Part shown: positions 49,953 through 58,325 of the stretch, piece after piece | How positions within the stretch are numbered: the first letter of the stretch is position 1 | Layout: each line of letters begins with the position of its first letter | Source of the DNA: Ruminococcaceae bacterium FB2012 | GTDB lineage: Bacteria; Bacillota; Clostridia; Oscillospirales; Ruminococcaceae | DNA length: 64,000 nucleotides | Direction of reading: 5' to 3' | Assembly: GCA_900104495.1 (NCBI GenBank) | Contig: FMXS01000015.1 | Location: 39,991 to 103,990, forward strand | The notes under the pieces: model-generated | Databases searched by the model: none | Told to the model about the DNA's origin: nothing | What the model saw: only the letters and a program-made list of their open reading frames with translations | Position numbers and translations under genes: made by a program

Positions 49953-51389
49953 TTATTCCGCTCCGTCCTTTTTCAGCACTGCGAGCACCGTTCTGAACAC
50001 ACACAGCAGGTCAAGATAAGCAGAAAAATTTCTGATGTAGTAGTATTCCAGCTCCAGACGCTCACGGTATTCTATGTTCGACCTTCCGTTGCACGCCCAC
50101 CAGCCGGTTATGCCCGGCTTGACTCTCTGATAGAGCTTCAAGCCTTCGTGTTCTTCAAGTTCGCCTTCGACAAGCGGACGCGGACCCACAAGGCTCATAT
50201 CTCCCTTCAGCAGATCCACCGCCTGCGGAAGCTCGTCCAGCGAGGTCTTGCGCAGCACTCTGCCGACTTTGGTTATGCGCGGGTCGTTCTTGAGCTTCTG
50301 ATTGGCTTTCCATTCCTTCAGATTGTCTTCATCCTTCAGAAGTTCTTCCAGCATTTTGTCGGCATTTTTTACCATTGTGCGGTATTTGAGTATCCTTATC
50401 TCTTTGCCGTTTTTGCCCAAACGCTTCTGCGTGTAGAATATCCTTGCGGTATCGCCGCTTATCAGATAAGCGATCTTAACGATAAGCGTTATCGGTATCA
50501 GAAGGATAACGCCCGTAAGCCCGAAAACAAAGTCCAGTATCCTCTTGACTGCAAGATAGAGCAGCTGACCGGGTCTGAAGGAGAAGGAGGTTATGCTCAA
50601 CGCCTTGCTTATGCCGATATCGCTTACGAACTGATACTCCGTCTGCGTACCCACCACAGGCTCTATCCAGATATGTATGTTAACGGCATTGTCGATAAGC
50701 TTCCGGTAATCTTCCTGCCTGATCCCGGAGGGCGCAGCTGCGATAAACACGTCGCTTATATTGTTCTGCACCACATAGTCGGCAAAGTCTTTTCCAACGA
50801 GCTTTATGCCGTCAAATTCGCTTTCGTCACTGTCGATAAGGTACATACCCTTGACATCATAGGGATCGAAATCTCCGGCGGTCACATTCGCAAGGACACT
50901 TGCAGCGTCGTTTTTCGATGCAATGATGAACAGCGAAATGCTTTTGCTGTAACCTGCCTTGACGATCCCGGAAGTAATAAGCTTCTTCCAGATATATTTC
51001 AGCAGCAGGGAAACTGCAAAATAGAATACATAGGTCAGTATGAATACCGTTCGGGAGTAATCCTCGCCTATCTTGAAAATATAAAGTACGAGCGAAACAG
51101 AGATAGCGTTGAACAGCGTAAGCCGCAGAGCCTGGACCATCTCCATATAGTATTTCCGCTTGAATATCCCGCTGTAGGGATTAAGTATAAATGTAAGGAT
51201 AATATCCGCAAAAGTGAACAGCAGTACTAATCTTGCCCAAGAGGAGGACGACCATACCGCGCTGTCTGAAAGCCATGACCCGCCGAATTTTACGGCAAAG
51301 GCGGATGTAAACGAAACAAACAGAGCTATCAGGTCGACGGCAAGGAAATCTATATGCCGCAGAAACGGATATTTGCTTTTTGAATTCAT
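49953..51389 (-). CDS. Polyprenyl glycosylphosphotransferase (WbaP/WcaJ type)
   Basis: 478 residues. Starts surface-glycan synthesis by moving a sugar-1-phosphate to undecaprenyl phosphate. Four N-terminal membrane helices (about 12-110), a Rossmann-like middle domain (about 140-250), a helix near 275-300, then the catalytic bacterial sugar transferase domain: the KRILDFVFGLTG start, RILKYRTMVKNAD, and KTSLDELPQAVDLLKGDMSLVGPRPLVEGE with the conserved DE and RP residues. Start ATG overlaps the stop of a small upstream frame (ATGA). No further glycan genes are adjacent. Confidence 0.92.
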   Translation of the reverse strand: MNSKSKYPFLRHIDFLAVDLIALFVSFTSAFAVKFGGSWLSDSAVWSSSSWARLVLLFTFADIILTFILNPYSGIFKRKYYMEMVQALRLTLFNAISVSLVLYIFKIGEDYSRTVFILTYVFYFAVSLLLKYIWKKLITSGIVKAGYSKSISLFIIASKNDAASVLANVTAGDFDPYDVKGMYLIDSDESEFDGIKLVGKDFADYVVQNNISDVFIAAAPSGIRQEDYRKLIDNAVNIHIWIEPVVGTQTEYQFVSDIGISKALSITSFSFRPGQLLYLAVKRILDFVFGLTGVILLIPITLIVKIAYLISGDTARIFYTQKRLGKNGKEIRILKYRTMVKNADKMLEELLKDEDNLKEWKANQKLKNDPRITKVGRVLRKTSLDELPQAVDLLKGDMSLVGPRPLVEGELEEHEGLKLYQRVKPGITGWWACNGRSNIEYRERLELEYYYIRNFSAYLDLLCVFRTVLAVLKKDGAE

Positions 51390-51562
51390 TTATAAACACC
51401 GTTCCTCTGAGATCGCCGATCCATTCCGACAGCATTGGGTATTCTCATCCTTTCGGCTGAGAGTTTGCCGGCCCGCCCGGTTTGGCGAAGGATACGAGCC
51501 TTGTCTGTTTCGGCAGGCATTTCATAAGCCTGTATCTTATGCTTGAACAGCTTTACGCTCAT
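51386..51562 (-). CDS. Small basic protein upstream of the sugar transferase
   Basis: 58 codons, ATG at 51,562 with GGTGAT 4 bases upstream. The stop overlaps the start of the glycosylphosphotransferase gene by ATGA, which has no good ribosome site of its own, so the two look translationally coupled. The product is basic, rich in Arg and Lys, with no membrane segment. It could be a real small protein or mainly a translation-coupling leader. Confidence 0.45.
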   Translation of the reverse strand: MSVKLFKHKIQAYEMPAETDKARILRQTGRAGKLSAERMRIPNAVGMDRRSQRNGVYK

Positions 51563-51601
51563 AATATCACCACGAAATGGATCAACAAATTATACCCTTT
51601 A

Positions 51602-51630
51602 ATTATACCATTAAAACACATCAAAATCAA
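51602..51630 (-). promoter_or_regulatory. Promoter of the glycosylphosphotransferase operon
   Basis: On the minus strand TTGATT (51,625-51,630), 17 bases, TATAAT (51,602-51,607), with TGG before the -10. Confidence 0.78.
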
Positions 51631-51649
51631 TACCCATTTTTGATAAAAT

Positions 51650-51678
51650 TGCACAAATCACATTGTGATATTTGTGCA
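51650..51678. promoter_or_regulatory. Palindromic operator candidate
   Basis: TGCACAAATCACA (51,650-51,662) and its near-perfect inverse (51,664-51,678, one extra A) lie 20 bases upstream of the -35 of the glycosylphosphotransferase promoter. No T-run flanks it, so a protein binding site is more likely than a terminator. Confidence 0.45.
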
Positions 51679-52000
51679 GGGATCTGTTGCTTTAACGTCG
51701 GGTGACCTTTGGCAAAAGCCTTTCGGTTTATGTTCTGACAGATCACGGCGGGATCTCAAGGCGTTTTACACCTCTGTAATATGCTTGTATCACCAAACAG
51801 TGAATTTAAGGGAACTGCTGTTTTCTGTACCGTAAACTTCATATTAAAGGAACAAAACTGTCCGAAAATATGTACTCGTTTGCTCTGTTCACAGTTTGTT
51901 GACGAAATCCCGCTTCCGATGTGGTATGATTTTGTCACGGAGACAGGAAATGCCCGGCCGTTTGCACGCGAGGTCCGGCAGGCTTTGAGGAGGGATTTAT
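51679..52000. other. Non-coding stretch
   Basis: About 320 bases between the operator candidate and the metallophosphoesterase gene. A TATGAT with TGG before it (near 51,923) is a possible -10 for that gene, but no -35 is well spaced: TTGACG is 20 bases away. Nothing else is seen. Confidence 0.4.
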
Positions 52001-52771
52001 ATGATTTATCTTACAGGCGACACTCACGCCGGTTTGGATATGCTCAAACTCAGCAAAAACGAGCTGGAAAACTCCGGCATCGAAATGACAGAGAAGGACT
52101 TCCTTATCATCACCGGGGACTTCGGCTTTCCCTTTACCCCCGACGACATAGAAGAATATGAAACCTCAAACGGGCGAAAGGGACAGTATGCCTTCTGGAT
52201 GAACTGGTTCCGGGAGAGAAAGTACAAGATACTGTTCGTGGACGGCAATCACGACAATCACGACTGGTGGAAGGAACAGCCCGTCATGGAGATGTTCGGC
52301 GGGAAAGTGCAGGTGCATCCTCACGCGGAAAACGTCATCCATCTGATGCGCGGAGAAGTCTACACCATTGAGGGAAAGACCTTCTTCACCTTCGGCGGGG
52401 CGGCCAGCACCGATAAGGCTCACCGCAAAGAGGGTTACAGCTGGTGGAGCGGCGAGGAGGCAGCCTATGCCGAGACGGAACACGCTCTTGATAATCTCGA
52501 ACGTGTCGGGTACAAAGTCGATAACATCGTCACGCACACCATGCCGCAGAGTCTGAGTGCGCAGCTGCGCGGGTTCCGGTTCAAGCAGGTGCCCTGCAGC
52601 ACTGCGATGTTTCTGAACACGGTGCTTGAGACCGTGCAGTATGACAAATGGTTCTGCGGGCATTTTCATATGGATGAAGTCCTTGCGGCAAAGAGGCTGT
52701 TCATATTTTACAATACCGTTCACGCCCTCGATGATCTTGACGGCATTCTGAAGGGCGAAAAAACATTTTAG
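52001..52771 (+). CDS. Calcineurin-like metallophosphoesterase
   Basis: 256 residues, cytoplasmic. The metal-site motifs are in order: TGDTHAG at residues 5-11, TGDFG near 39, DGNHDNHDW near 81, THTMP near 171 and GHFHMDE near 214. These make a dinuclear phosphoesterase of the Ser/Thr phosphatase-like or nucleotidase group. Start has GAGGAGGG upstream. It lies 40 bases before kptA in the same direction, so a joint role in RNA-end or nucleotide phosphate chemistry is possible (inference). Confidence 0.88.
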   Translation: MIYLTGDTHAGLDMLKLSKNELENSGIEMTEKDFLIITGDFGFPFTPDDIEEYETSNGRKGQYAFWMNWFRERKYKILFVDGNHDNHDWWKEQPVMEMFGGKVQVHPHAENVIHLMRGEVYTIEGKTFFTFGGAASTDKAHRKEGYSWWSGEEAAYAETEHALDNLERVGYKVDNIVTHTMPQSLSAQLRGFRFKQVPCSTAMFLNTVLETVQYDKWFCGHFHMDEVLAAKRLFIFYNTVHALDDLDGILKGEKTF

Positions 52772-52811
52772 ATCATCCTTTTCGGAAGGGAAAACAAAGG
52801 GAGCGATAAAA

Positions 52812-53369
52812 ATGAAAAACGACGACACCTCTCTCAGCAAATTCATAAGTCTGATACTTCGCCACAAACCCGAGGAGATAGGCATTACTCTTGACAAACA
52901 CGGCTGGGCGGACACCGCACAGCTTATCAAGGGCATCCGAAGCACCGGCCGCAGGATAGATACCGAGACCCTTGAGCGCATCGTCCGCAATGACGAAAAA
53001 CAGCGATACAGCTTCTCCGAGGACGGTAAAAAGATCAGAGCAAATCAAGGACATAGCATCCCCGTTGAGGTGGAGATGCCCGTCACCCCGCCGCCGGAGA
53101 AGCTCTATCACGGTACTTCGCTTCGCTTTCTCGACAGCATAAAACAGAGCGGAATACTGAGAATGAACAGGCTCTATGTCCACCTTTCACCCGATACAGA
53201 GACAGCCTTCAAGGTCGGAAGCCGCCACGGAAAGCCCGTGGTGCTGGTCATCGACACCGCCGCTATGCTTGCCGACGGCTATCAGTTCCGCCTTTCCGAA
53301 AACGGCGTGTGGATGAGCGAGGACATCCCCTGGAAATATGTCGCAGAGGTATTAATGCCCGAAAACTGA
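52812..53369 (+). CDS. kptA: RNA 2'-phosphotransferase KptA/Tpt1
   Basis: 185 residues. Removes a 2'-phosphate from RNA using NAD+, giving ADP-ribose 1'',2''-cyclic phosphate. The N-terminal winged-helix part has the LSLILRHKPEEIGI-like segment SKFISLILRHKPEEIG with conserved Arg-His. The catalytic half has LYHGTS, the VHLSPD motif and RHGKPVVLVIDT. In eukaryotes it ends tRNA splicing; in bacteria, which lack that splicing, the natural substrate is unclear. Start has AAAGGGAG upstream. Confidence 0.93.
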   Translation: MKNDDTSLSKFISLILRHKPEEIGITLDKHGWADTAQLIKGIRSTGRRIDTETLERIVRNDEKQRYSFSEDGKKIRANQGHSIPVEVEMPVTPPPEKLYHGTSLRFLDSIKQSGILRMNRLYVHLSPDTETAFKVGSRHGKPVVLVIDTAAMLADGYQFRLSENGVWMSEDIPWKYVAEVLMPEN

Positions 53370-53411
53370 GGGGTCCGCTGCATTTTTCGGCATTCTGCCG
53401 TAAGATCATGG

Positions 53412-53443
53412 AAAAGACATCCGGCAGACGGGTGTCTTTTTTT
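53412..53443 (+). terminator. Terminator of the kptA operon
   Basis: AAAAGACATCCG pairs with CGGGTGTCTTTT (one G-U) around a GCAGA loop, followed by more T. Confidence 0.92.
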
Positions 53444-53500
53444 GTGCAAACTGCATTGAAAAAACTGGAAATGTACGGTCGAATTTTAGAAACGGCTGTC

Positions 53501-53529
53501 TTGAAAAGTAGGGGAATGTGTGGTATAAT
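53501..53529 (+). promoter_or_regulatory. Promoter of the pyridoxal kinase-trmL-degV genes
   Basis: TTGAAA (53,501-53,506), 17 bases, TATAAT (53,524-53,529), with TGG before the -10. Confidence 0.85.
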
Positions 53530-53566
53530 ATAGGATAGACTATTGTGCGGAAGGACTTGACATCTT

Positions 53567-54424
53567 ATGACAGGACCCAAAAAAGTGGCAGCTATCCATG
53601 ACATTTCCGGCGTCGGACGCTGTTCGCTGACCGTCATCATCCCCGTGCTTTCCGTGATGGGCGTGCAGGTCTGCCCGGTGCCCACGGCCGTGCTTTCGGC
53701 TCATACCGGCTACGGCGAGTTCGTCATGCGTGACCTTACGGATTTCATTCCCGCTGCCCTCGACCATTATAAACGCCTCGGACTGGAGTTCGACTGCATT
53801 TACAGCGGTTTTTTGGCCTCCAGCGAGCAGATAGACCATTGTTTGGATTTCTTCGCCGCCTTCCCGAAGGCGCTGAAAGTCGTTGACCCCGTCATGGGCG
53901 ACAACGGCGAGAATTACAAGACCTATACTCCCGAGCTCTGCCGGCGTATGAGCGAGCTTACGGCGGTGGCGGACATCATCACCCCGAACCTCACCGAGGC
54001 CGCGATCCTGCTGGGGGAGAAATTCCCCGAAGGCACCGTGGATTCCGCGATGATGCGCTCCTGGCTGGTAAGGCTCTCGCAGAAGGGCCCCCGGATCGTG
54101 GTGATAACCAGCGTGCCCGTTTCGGGCAGCGGGATATGCACCGTGGGCTACGATAAGTCCAAAAACAGCTTTTGGAAGATCGCCGGGGAGTATGTTCCCA
54201 TAAGCTATTCCGGCAGCGGAGATATGTTCACCAGCATCCTGATAGGCGGCATCCTCGGAGGCGACAGCCTGCCCATCGCTATGGACAGGGCAGCGTCATT
54301 CACACAGTCGGCGGTGAAGACCACCTACAGCTACGGCACCGACTGGACCGACGGCATTATGTTCGAGCCCCAGCTCCACCGGCTGAAAGCCGACCGTGAG
54401 CTTTCCGATTACACGAACCTGTGA
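53567..54424 (+). CDS. Pyridoxal/pyridoxamine kinase family protein
   Basis: 285 residues, ribokinase-like fold. Phosphorylates vitamin B6 forms. AIHDISGVGRCSLTVIIPVLS at the N-terminus, PTAVLSAHTGYG, VVDPVMGDNG, TPNLTEAAIL and the catalytic anion-hole region YSGSGDMFTSILIGG with its aspartate match PdxK/PdxY relatives. Start ATG has GGAAGGA upstream. Specificity among pyridoxal, pyridoxine and pyridoxamine, or towards hydroxymethylpyrimidine, is not clear from sequence. Confidence 0.85.
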   Translation: MTGPKKVAAIHDISGVGRCSLTVIIPVLSVMGVQVCPVPTAVLSAHTGYGEFVMRDLTDFIPAALDHYKRLGLEFDCIYSGFLASSEQIDHCLDFFAAFPKALKVVDPVMGDNGENYKTYTPELCRRMSELTAVADIITPNLTEAAILLGEKFPEGTVDSAMMRSWLVRLSQKGPRIVVITSVPVSGSGICTVGYDKSKNSFWKIAGEYVPISYSGSGDMFTSILIGGILGGDSLPIAMDRAASFTQSAVKTTYSYGTDWTDGIMFEPQLHRLKADRELSDYTNL

Positions 54425-54431
54425 GGTGCCT

Positions 54432-54932
54432 ATGCAGCGGCTGAATATCGTCCTGCTCGAACCGCAGATACCGCAGAACACCGGCAACATCTCCCGCACC
54501 TGCGCCGTTACCGGCGCCGCGCTTCATCTGATAAAGCCCTACGGCTTCATCATCACCGACAGGCAGCTGAAACGTGCGGGCCTTGATTACTGGGATAAGC
54601 TGGAAATATACGAGTACGAAAATTGGGACAGTTTTGCTTCCTCCAACGAGGGCGCGTTCTACTTCTTCACTACGAAGGGACTGAACGTCCACAGCGAGGT
54701 GAGATACCCGCAGGATAAAAACGTGTTCCTGATCTTCGGCAGGGAGGACAAAGGTCTCCCGGAGGAGCTGCTTTACGCCCACCGGGACAGCTGCGTGCGC
54801 ATCCCCATGCGAAATGAACTTCGCAGTCTGAACCTCTCAAACTCCGCCGCAATAGCGGTGTACGAGGTCCTCAGACAATGGGATTATCCCGATCTCGGGA
54901 GACAGGGCAAGCTGACCAAGTATGTATGGTAA
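54432..54932 (+). CDS. trmL: tRNA (cytidine/uridine-34 2'-O)-methyltransferase
   Basis: 166 residues, SPOUT fold, methylates the wobble ribose of tRNA-Leu. Starts with the typical IVLLEPQIPQNTGNISRTCA; the knot region is FLIFGREDKGLP and RIPMRNELRSLNLSNSAAIA. ATG at 54,432 has GAGGTG upstream; a longer frame from 54,396 overlaps the kinase gene and lacks a site. It lies 7 bases after the kinase gene. Confidence 0.94.
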   Translation: MQRLNIVLLEPQIPQNTGNISRTCAVTGAALHLIKPYGFIITDRQLKRAGLDYWDKLEIYEYENWDSFASSNEGAFYFFTTKGLNVHSEVRYPQDKNVFLIFGREDKGLPEELLYAHRDSCVRIPMRNELRSLNLSNSAAIAVYEVLRQWDYPDLGRQGKLTKYVW

Positions 54933-54977
54933 TATACTGAAAATATGACTGAAAATATGATTTCAAGGAGAATGAGC

Positions 54978-55850
54978 ATGGCTAAGATAAAGCTTATAAC
55001 CGATGCGGCTTCGGATATCGCACCCAAGTATGAAAAGGAGCTTGACATCAGAGTCATCCCCTTCAAGGTCGCTATGGGCGACAAGAGCTATACCAGCGGC
55101 GTGGATTTCGATAACGCCAAGTTCTATAAGATGCTCGACGAGTACGACGGCATCCCCGCCACCTCGCAGATCACCGTTTTCGATTACGAAGAGATCTTTG
55201 CGGAGTACTACGGCAAGGGCTATACTGACATCATCAACGTCACCATAAACAGCGAGGGCAGCGCCACCTATAACAACTCCTGCATGGCCGCCAATAATTT
55301 CTTTGAGGAGCATCCCGAGGCAAAAGGGAAGTTCAATATCTACAACATCGACAGCGAAGGCTATACCGGCGCTTACGGCTGGCCGGTGCTCCAGGCTGCG
55401 GAGAAGATCAAAAAAGGCATCCCTGCGGCGGAGATCGCGGATTATATCAAAGAATGGGTATCGGGCTGCGTGATCTATTTTGCAATGTATACCCTCAAAT
55501 ACGCCCGCAAGTCGGGACGAATCCCGTCGGCGGCAGCTTTCGTCGGTGAAGTAATGGGTCTGCGCCCGGTAATGCGCATCCACGACCACCAGATCAAGAC
55601 CCACACCAAGGTCCGGGGCGATAAGGCCGTTATCCCGAAGATCATCGACCTGACAGCGGCCGAGATCATCCCGCAGACTCCCTACTGCATCGTTTACGGC
55701 AAAGACGAGAAGGTCCGCGACGAGCTGGCAGAAGAGCTTACAAAGAAGCTGGGCTATCCTCCCGCGGAATATTTCCAGATCGGTGCCGCTATCGCAATAA
55801 ACGCCGGCCCGCTGGTGGTAGGCGCGATCTTCAAGTCCTCGAAGCCGTAA
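54978..55850 (+). CDS. DegV-family fatty-acid-binding protein
   Basis: 290 residues. DegV/FakB proteins bind a fatty acid and present it to the kinase FakA for incorporation into phospholipid. KLITDAASDIAPKYEKE at the start, TSQITVFDYEEIF, the TINSEGSATYNNS lipid-phosphate pocket and the KYARKSGRIPSAAA region are family features. ATG at 54,978 has AAGGAG 7 bases upstream. FakA is not in the window. Confidence 0.88.
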   Translation: MAKIKLITDAASDIAPKYEKELDIRVIPFKVAMGDKSYTSGVDFDNAKFYKMLDEYDGIPATSQITVFDYEEIFAEYYGKGYTDIINVTINSEGSATYNNSCMAANNFFEEHPEAKGKFNIYNIDSEGYTGAYGWPVLQAAEKIKKGIPAAEIADYIKEWVSGCVIYFAMYTLKYARKSGRIPSAAAFVGEVMGLRPVMRIHDHQIKTHTKVRGDKAVIPKIIDLTAAEIIPQTPYCIVYGKDEKVRDELAEELTKKLGYPPAEYFQIGAAIAINAGPLVVGAIFKSSKP

Positions 55851-55871
55851 GGCGAAAACAAGAACAACAAA

Positions 55872-55904
55872 AAAGGTGTCCGAAATTTCGGACACCTTTA
55901 TTTT
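55872..55904. terminator. Bidirectional terminator
   Basis: A self-complementary stretch AAAGGTGTCCGAAA/TTTCGGACACCTTT followed by ATTTTTA. Convergent genes end on both sides. Confidence 0.93.
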
Positions 55905-55909
55905 TATCT

Positions 55910-58156
55910 TTATATCTCGTATGCTCCGCCGTAGGCCGTGAAAGAGTATTTCCGCCCGTCGATGATCATAGTGGTGCTCACGGCGGGGATACCCTCTGCG
56001 GTGCAGTAGTAGACCACGTTGTTCCAGATGACCCAGCCCTTCTGAGCGGAGCCGTCCTCGCTGAAAACGTAGAGGCGGTCGTCGATGAAGATAGGTCCGC
56101 GCACCAAAGCGCCGGAGTTAAGGAAGTAGCTCTTGCCGTCCAGACGGAGCCAGCCGGTCTTCATGGTGTGCTTTTCGGTGAAGTAATAGTCCACGCCTTC
56201 GATGCGGGTCCAGCCTTCGGCGGCTCTGCCGTCGGAGCCGAAATAGTAGGTGTCCTCCTCGGTGGATACCCATTGCTTCTGCTCGGCGCCAGTTTCGGTC
56301 ATGTAGTAGAGGTCCCCCTCGTACTTGACGAAGCCGGTCTTCATCTTGCCGCTGCTGCTGAAAATGCACAGCTTTCCGTCAATGAATGTGGGCTCGGTGA
56401 CGGCATAGCCTCTGCCGTCGAAGTAGTAGCGGTTGCCTTCCTCGTCGTCCATAAAGGAATTGCGCAGGAAGAAGGATTCCGGATTGTCGGGATAGACCCA
56501 GCCGTCGTCAAAGGCAGCCGGTTCCTCCAGCCTCCAGCGGAGACCCTCGTCGGTCTTGGTGAGACCGCTTATCAAAGCGCCCTTTTCATCGAAGGAGTAC
56601 AGCACCCCGTCGATCTTCATATCTCCCACCGCAGCGACACCGAGATAGCCGAAGTAGTATTTCTTCCCGTCGATCTCCTGCCAGCCGGTGTCCTTGACGC
56701 CGGTGTTCTCGTCGAAGTGGAAAATGTAGCCCTTGATCTTTTTGAAGCCCCTCACCATTCTGCATGAGCTTTCAAAATACTGCTGGAATGCCGAACCCGA
56801 GCCTATCTCCTTGTAGGCGTCCATGGTGAGCTGTTCGTAGCTGCCTTCCTTGTAGATGTCGTCCATCAGGCGCAGACGGTAGCGCTCGTCGTCGTTAAGG
56901 TCGGTCCAGATGTCCTTGCCCTCTTCGATGATCTTGTCGTACTTCTTTTTCAGCTTGATGTCCGCGGCCAGCTGCTTGACTTTTTCAGCATTTTCGGCGG
57001 GAGTTTCATAAACGTTCAGCCAGGTCTCGCAGGCCACATGGGTAACGGGATTGAAGAAATAAACATCGTCCTCGTCCTCGTAGAAGCCCTCCCAGGCTAC
57101 GCCGTCAACTCCGAGATAGAAAAGGTTCCCGGTGCTTTCCTCGTTGTACCAACCCACCAGCATCTTGCCGTTGTCTCCGAAGTAGTACCAGATCCCTTCG
57201 ATCTCGTTGAGACCGGTAATTGCAGCGCCGTCCTTGCCGAAGTAGTATTTGAAGCCCGCCTCAAGATACCAGCCGGTGTCCATAACGCCGTCGTCCTGGA
57301 AGTGATAGCGCTTGCCGCCGATCCTCTGCCAGCCGGTGACCAAGTTGAAGTCGGTGTCGAAGTAGTAAGTCTTTCCGTCGAACGTCCGGAAGCCGGTGGC
57401 GAAAGCGCCGGTCTGCTCGTCGGCGTAGCGGAAATGCTCGCCGGTGTCCTGCCAGCCCTTGAACAGCACGCCGTTGTCCCCGAAGAGATAAAAATTCCCG
57501 TCGATATGCTGTTCTCCGGTGAGCATATGCCCGTCCTGGGCAAAGCAGTAGGTCAGTCCGTCGATCTCCAGAAAGCCCGTAGCCATTGAGCCGTCGGACT
57601 TGAAGTAATACTGTACGTCGTGGACCTTCGCCCAGCCCGTGACCATAAGTCCGTTGGCGTCGTAGTAGTAGCTTTTCCCGCCGGTTTCGGTGAGGCCGCT
57701 CCCGGGGAAGCCGTGGTCGTCGAAGTAGTATTCCGCGCCGTTGAAGTCCCGCAGGCCGGTGCGGAAAATGCCGGAGTCGTCGGCGAAATAGTATTCCTCG
57801 CCGTCGATCTCGATACGTCCCCGCTGAACGATGCCGGAGCTGTCAACGTAGTATTTTTCCCCTTCGTATTCCTGCCAGCCGGTGAGCATTATGCCGTCCT
57901 CGCCGAAAAGATAGAGAGCGTTGGAGATCATCTGCATCCCCGTGGCGCGTTCGCCGGTGGCGGGCACGATGTAATATGTCCCCTCGGAGTGGGTGTGCCA
58001 CCCCTGGGAGTAATAGGCGTCATACCAAAGGTATCCCACTGCTCCGACGCCCACGGCCGCCGTCATTACCGCGGCGCTGAGAGCAGCAGAGGCTCTTATT
58101 TTCCTGCGGAACCGTCTTGCCGATCTTGATCTCACGCGCTTTCCGTCAAGGCTCAC
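55910..58156 (-). CDS. Membrane-anchored protein of choline-binding-type repeats
   Basis: 748 residues. A basic cytoplasmic N-terminus and one membrane helix (about 27-48) without a clear signal-peptidase site, then about 25 repeats of roughly 20 residues with the GW-x-x-IDGK-x-YYF-x-DG-x-x-x-TG pattern of cell-wall-binding repeats. An acidic and lysine-rich helical insert (about 385-455) splits the array. No enzyme domain. Such repeats bind phosphocholine teichoic acids in pneumococcus or glucans in glucansucrases. GTG start at 58,156 has GGAGG 9 bases upstream. Together with LicD genes it may recognise the decorated polymer (inference). Confidence 0.85.
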   Translation of the reverse strand: MSLDGKRVRSRSARRFRRKIRASAALSAAVMTAAVGVGAVGYLWYDAYYSQGWHTHSEGTYYIVPATGERATGMQMISNALYLFGEDGIMLTGWQEYEGEKYYVDSSGIVQRGRIEIDGEEYYFADDSGIFRTGLRDFNGAEYYFDDHGFPGSGLTETGGKSYYYDANGLMVTGWAKVHDVQYYFKSDGSMATGFLEIDGLTYCFAQDGHMLTGEQHIDGNFYLFGDNGVLFKGWQDTGEHFRYADEQTGAFATGFRTFDGKTYYFDTDFNLVTGWQRIGGKRYHFQDDGVMDTGWYLEAGFKYYFGKDGAAITGLNEIEGIWYYFGDNGKMLVGWYNEESTGNLFYLGVDGVAWEGFYEDEDDVYFFNPVTHVACETWLNVYETPAENAEKVKQLAADIKLKKKYDKIIEEGKDIWTDLNDDERYRLRLMDDIYKEGSYEQLTMDAYKEIGSGSAFQQYFESSCRMVRGFKKIKGYIFHFDENTGVKDTGWQEIDGKKYYFGYLGVAAVGDMKIDGVLYSFDEKGALISGLTKTDEGLRWRLEEPAAFDDGWVYPDNPESFFLRNSFMDDEEGNRYYFDGRGYAVTEPTFIDGKLCIFSSSGKMKTGFVKYEGDLYYMTETGAEQKQWVSTEEDTYYFGSDGRAAEGWTRIEGVDYYFTEKHTMKTGWLRLDGKSYFLNSGALVRGPIFIDDRLYVFSEDGSAQKGWVIWNNVVYYCTAEGIPAVSTTMIIDGRKYSFTAYGGAYEI

Positions 58157-58194
58157 AGCCGGACACCTCCTTCATCTCAGTTTCATACTAATTC

Positions 58195-58223
58195 ATTATA
58201 TCACAGCACAGCCCCCGTGTCAA
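58195..58223 (-). promoter_or_regulatory. Promoter of the repeat protein gene
   Basis: On the minus strand TTGACA (58,218-58,223), 17 bases, TATAAT (58,195-58,200). Divergent from the lepA promoter. Confidence 0.88.
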
Positions 58224-58259
58224 ATGAAAATCTTGTGAAATCTCACCGCTGACTTCTAT

Positions 58260-58288
58260 TTGACTTTTCTTTAAAGATGTGGTATAAT
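58260..58288 (+). promoter_or_regulatory. Promoter of lepA
   Basis: TTGACT (58,260-58,265), 17 bases, TATAAT (58,283-58,288), with TGG before the -10. Confidence 0.87.
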
Positions 58289-58325
58289 ACTACGGACAGT
58301 AAAATCATCTTTTGGAGTTGTGTAT

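Noticed and set aside
53567..54424. Pyridoxal kinase gene as part of the aminotransferase pathway
   Set aside because: It is 44 kb away on the other strand, in an operon with trmL and degV, so supply of PLP to the aminotransferase is no more than general metabolism.
56100..57850. Tandem repeats in DNA as a CRISPR array or minisatellite
   Set aside because: The period is about 60 bases and matches the 20-residue protein repeat of the wall-binding protein. The units vary at the DNA level and have no separate spacers.
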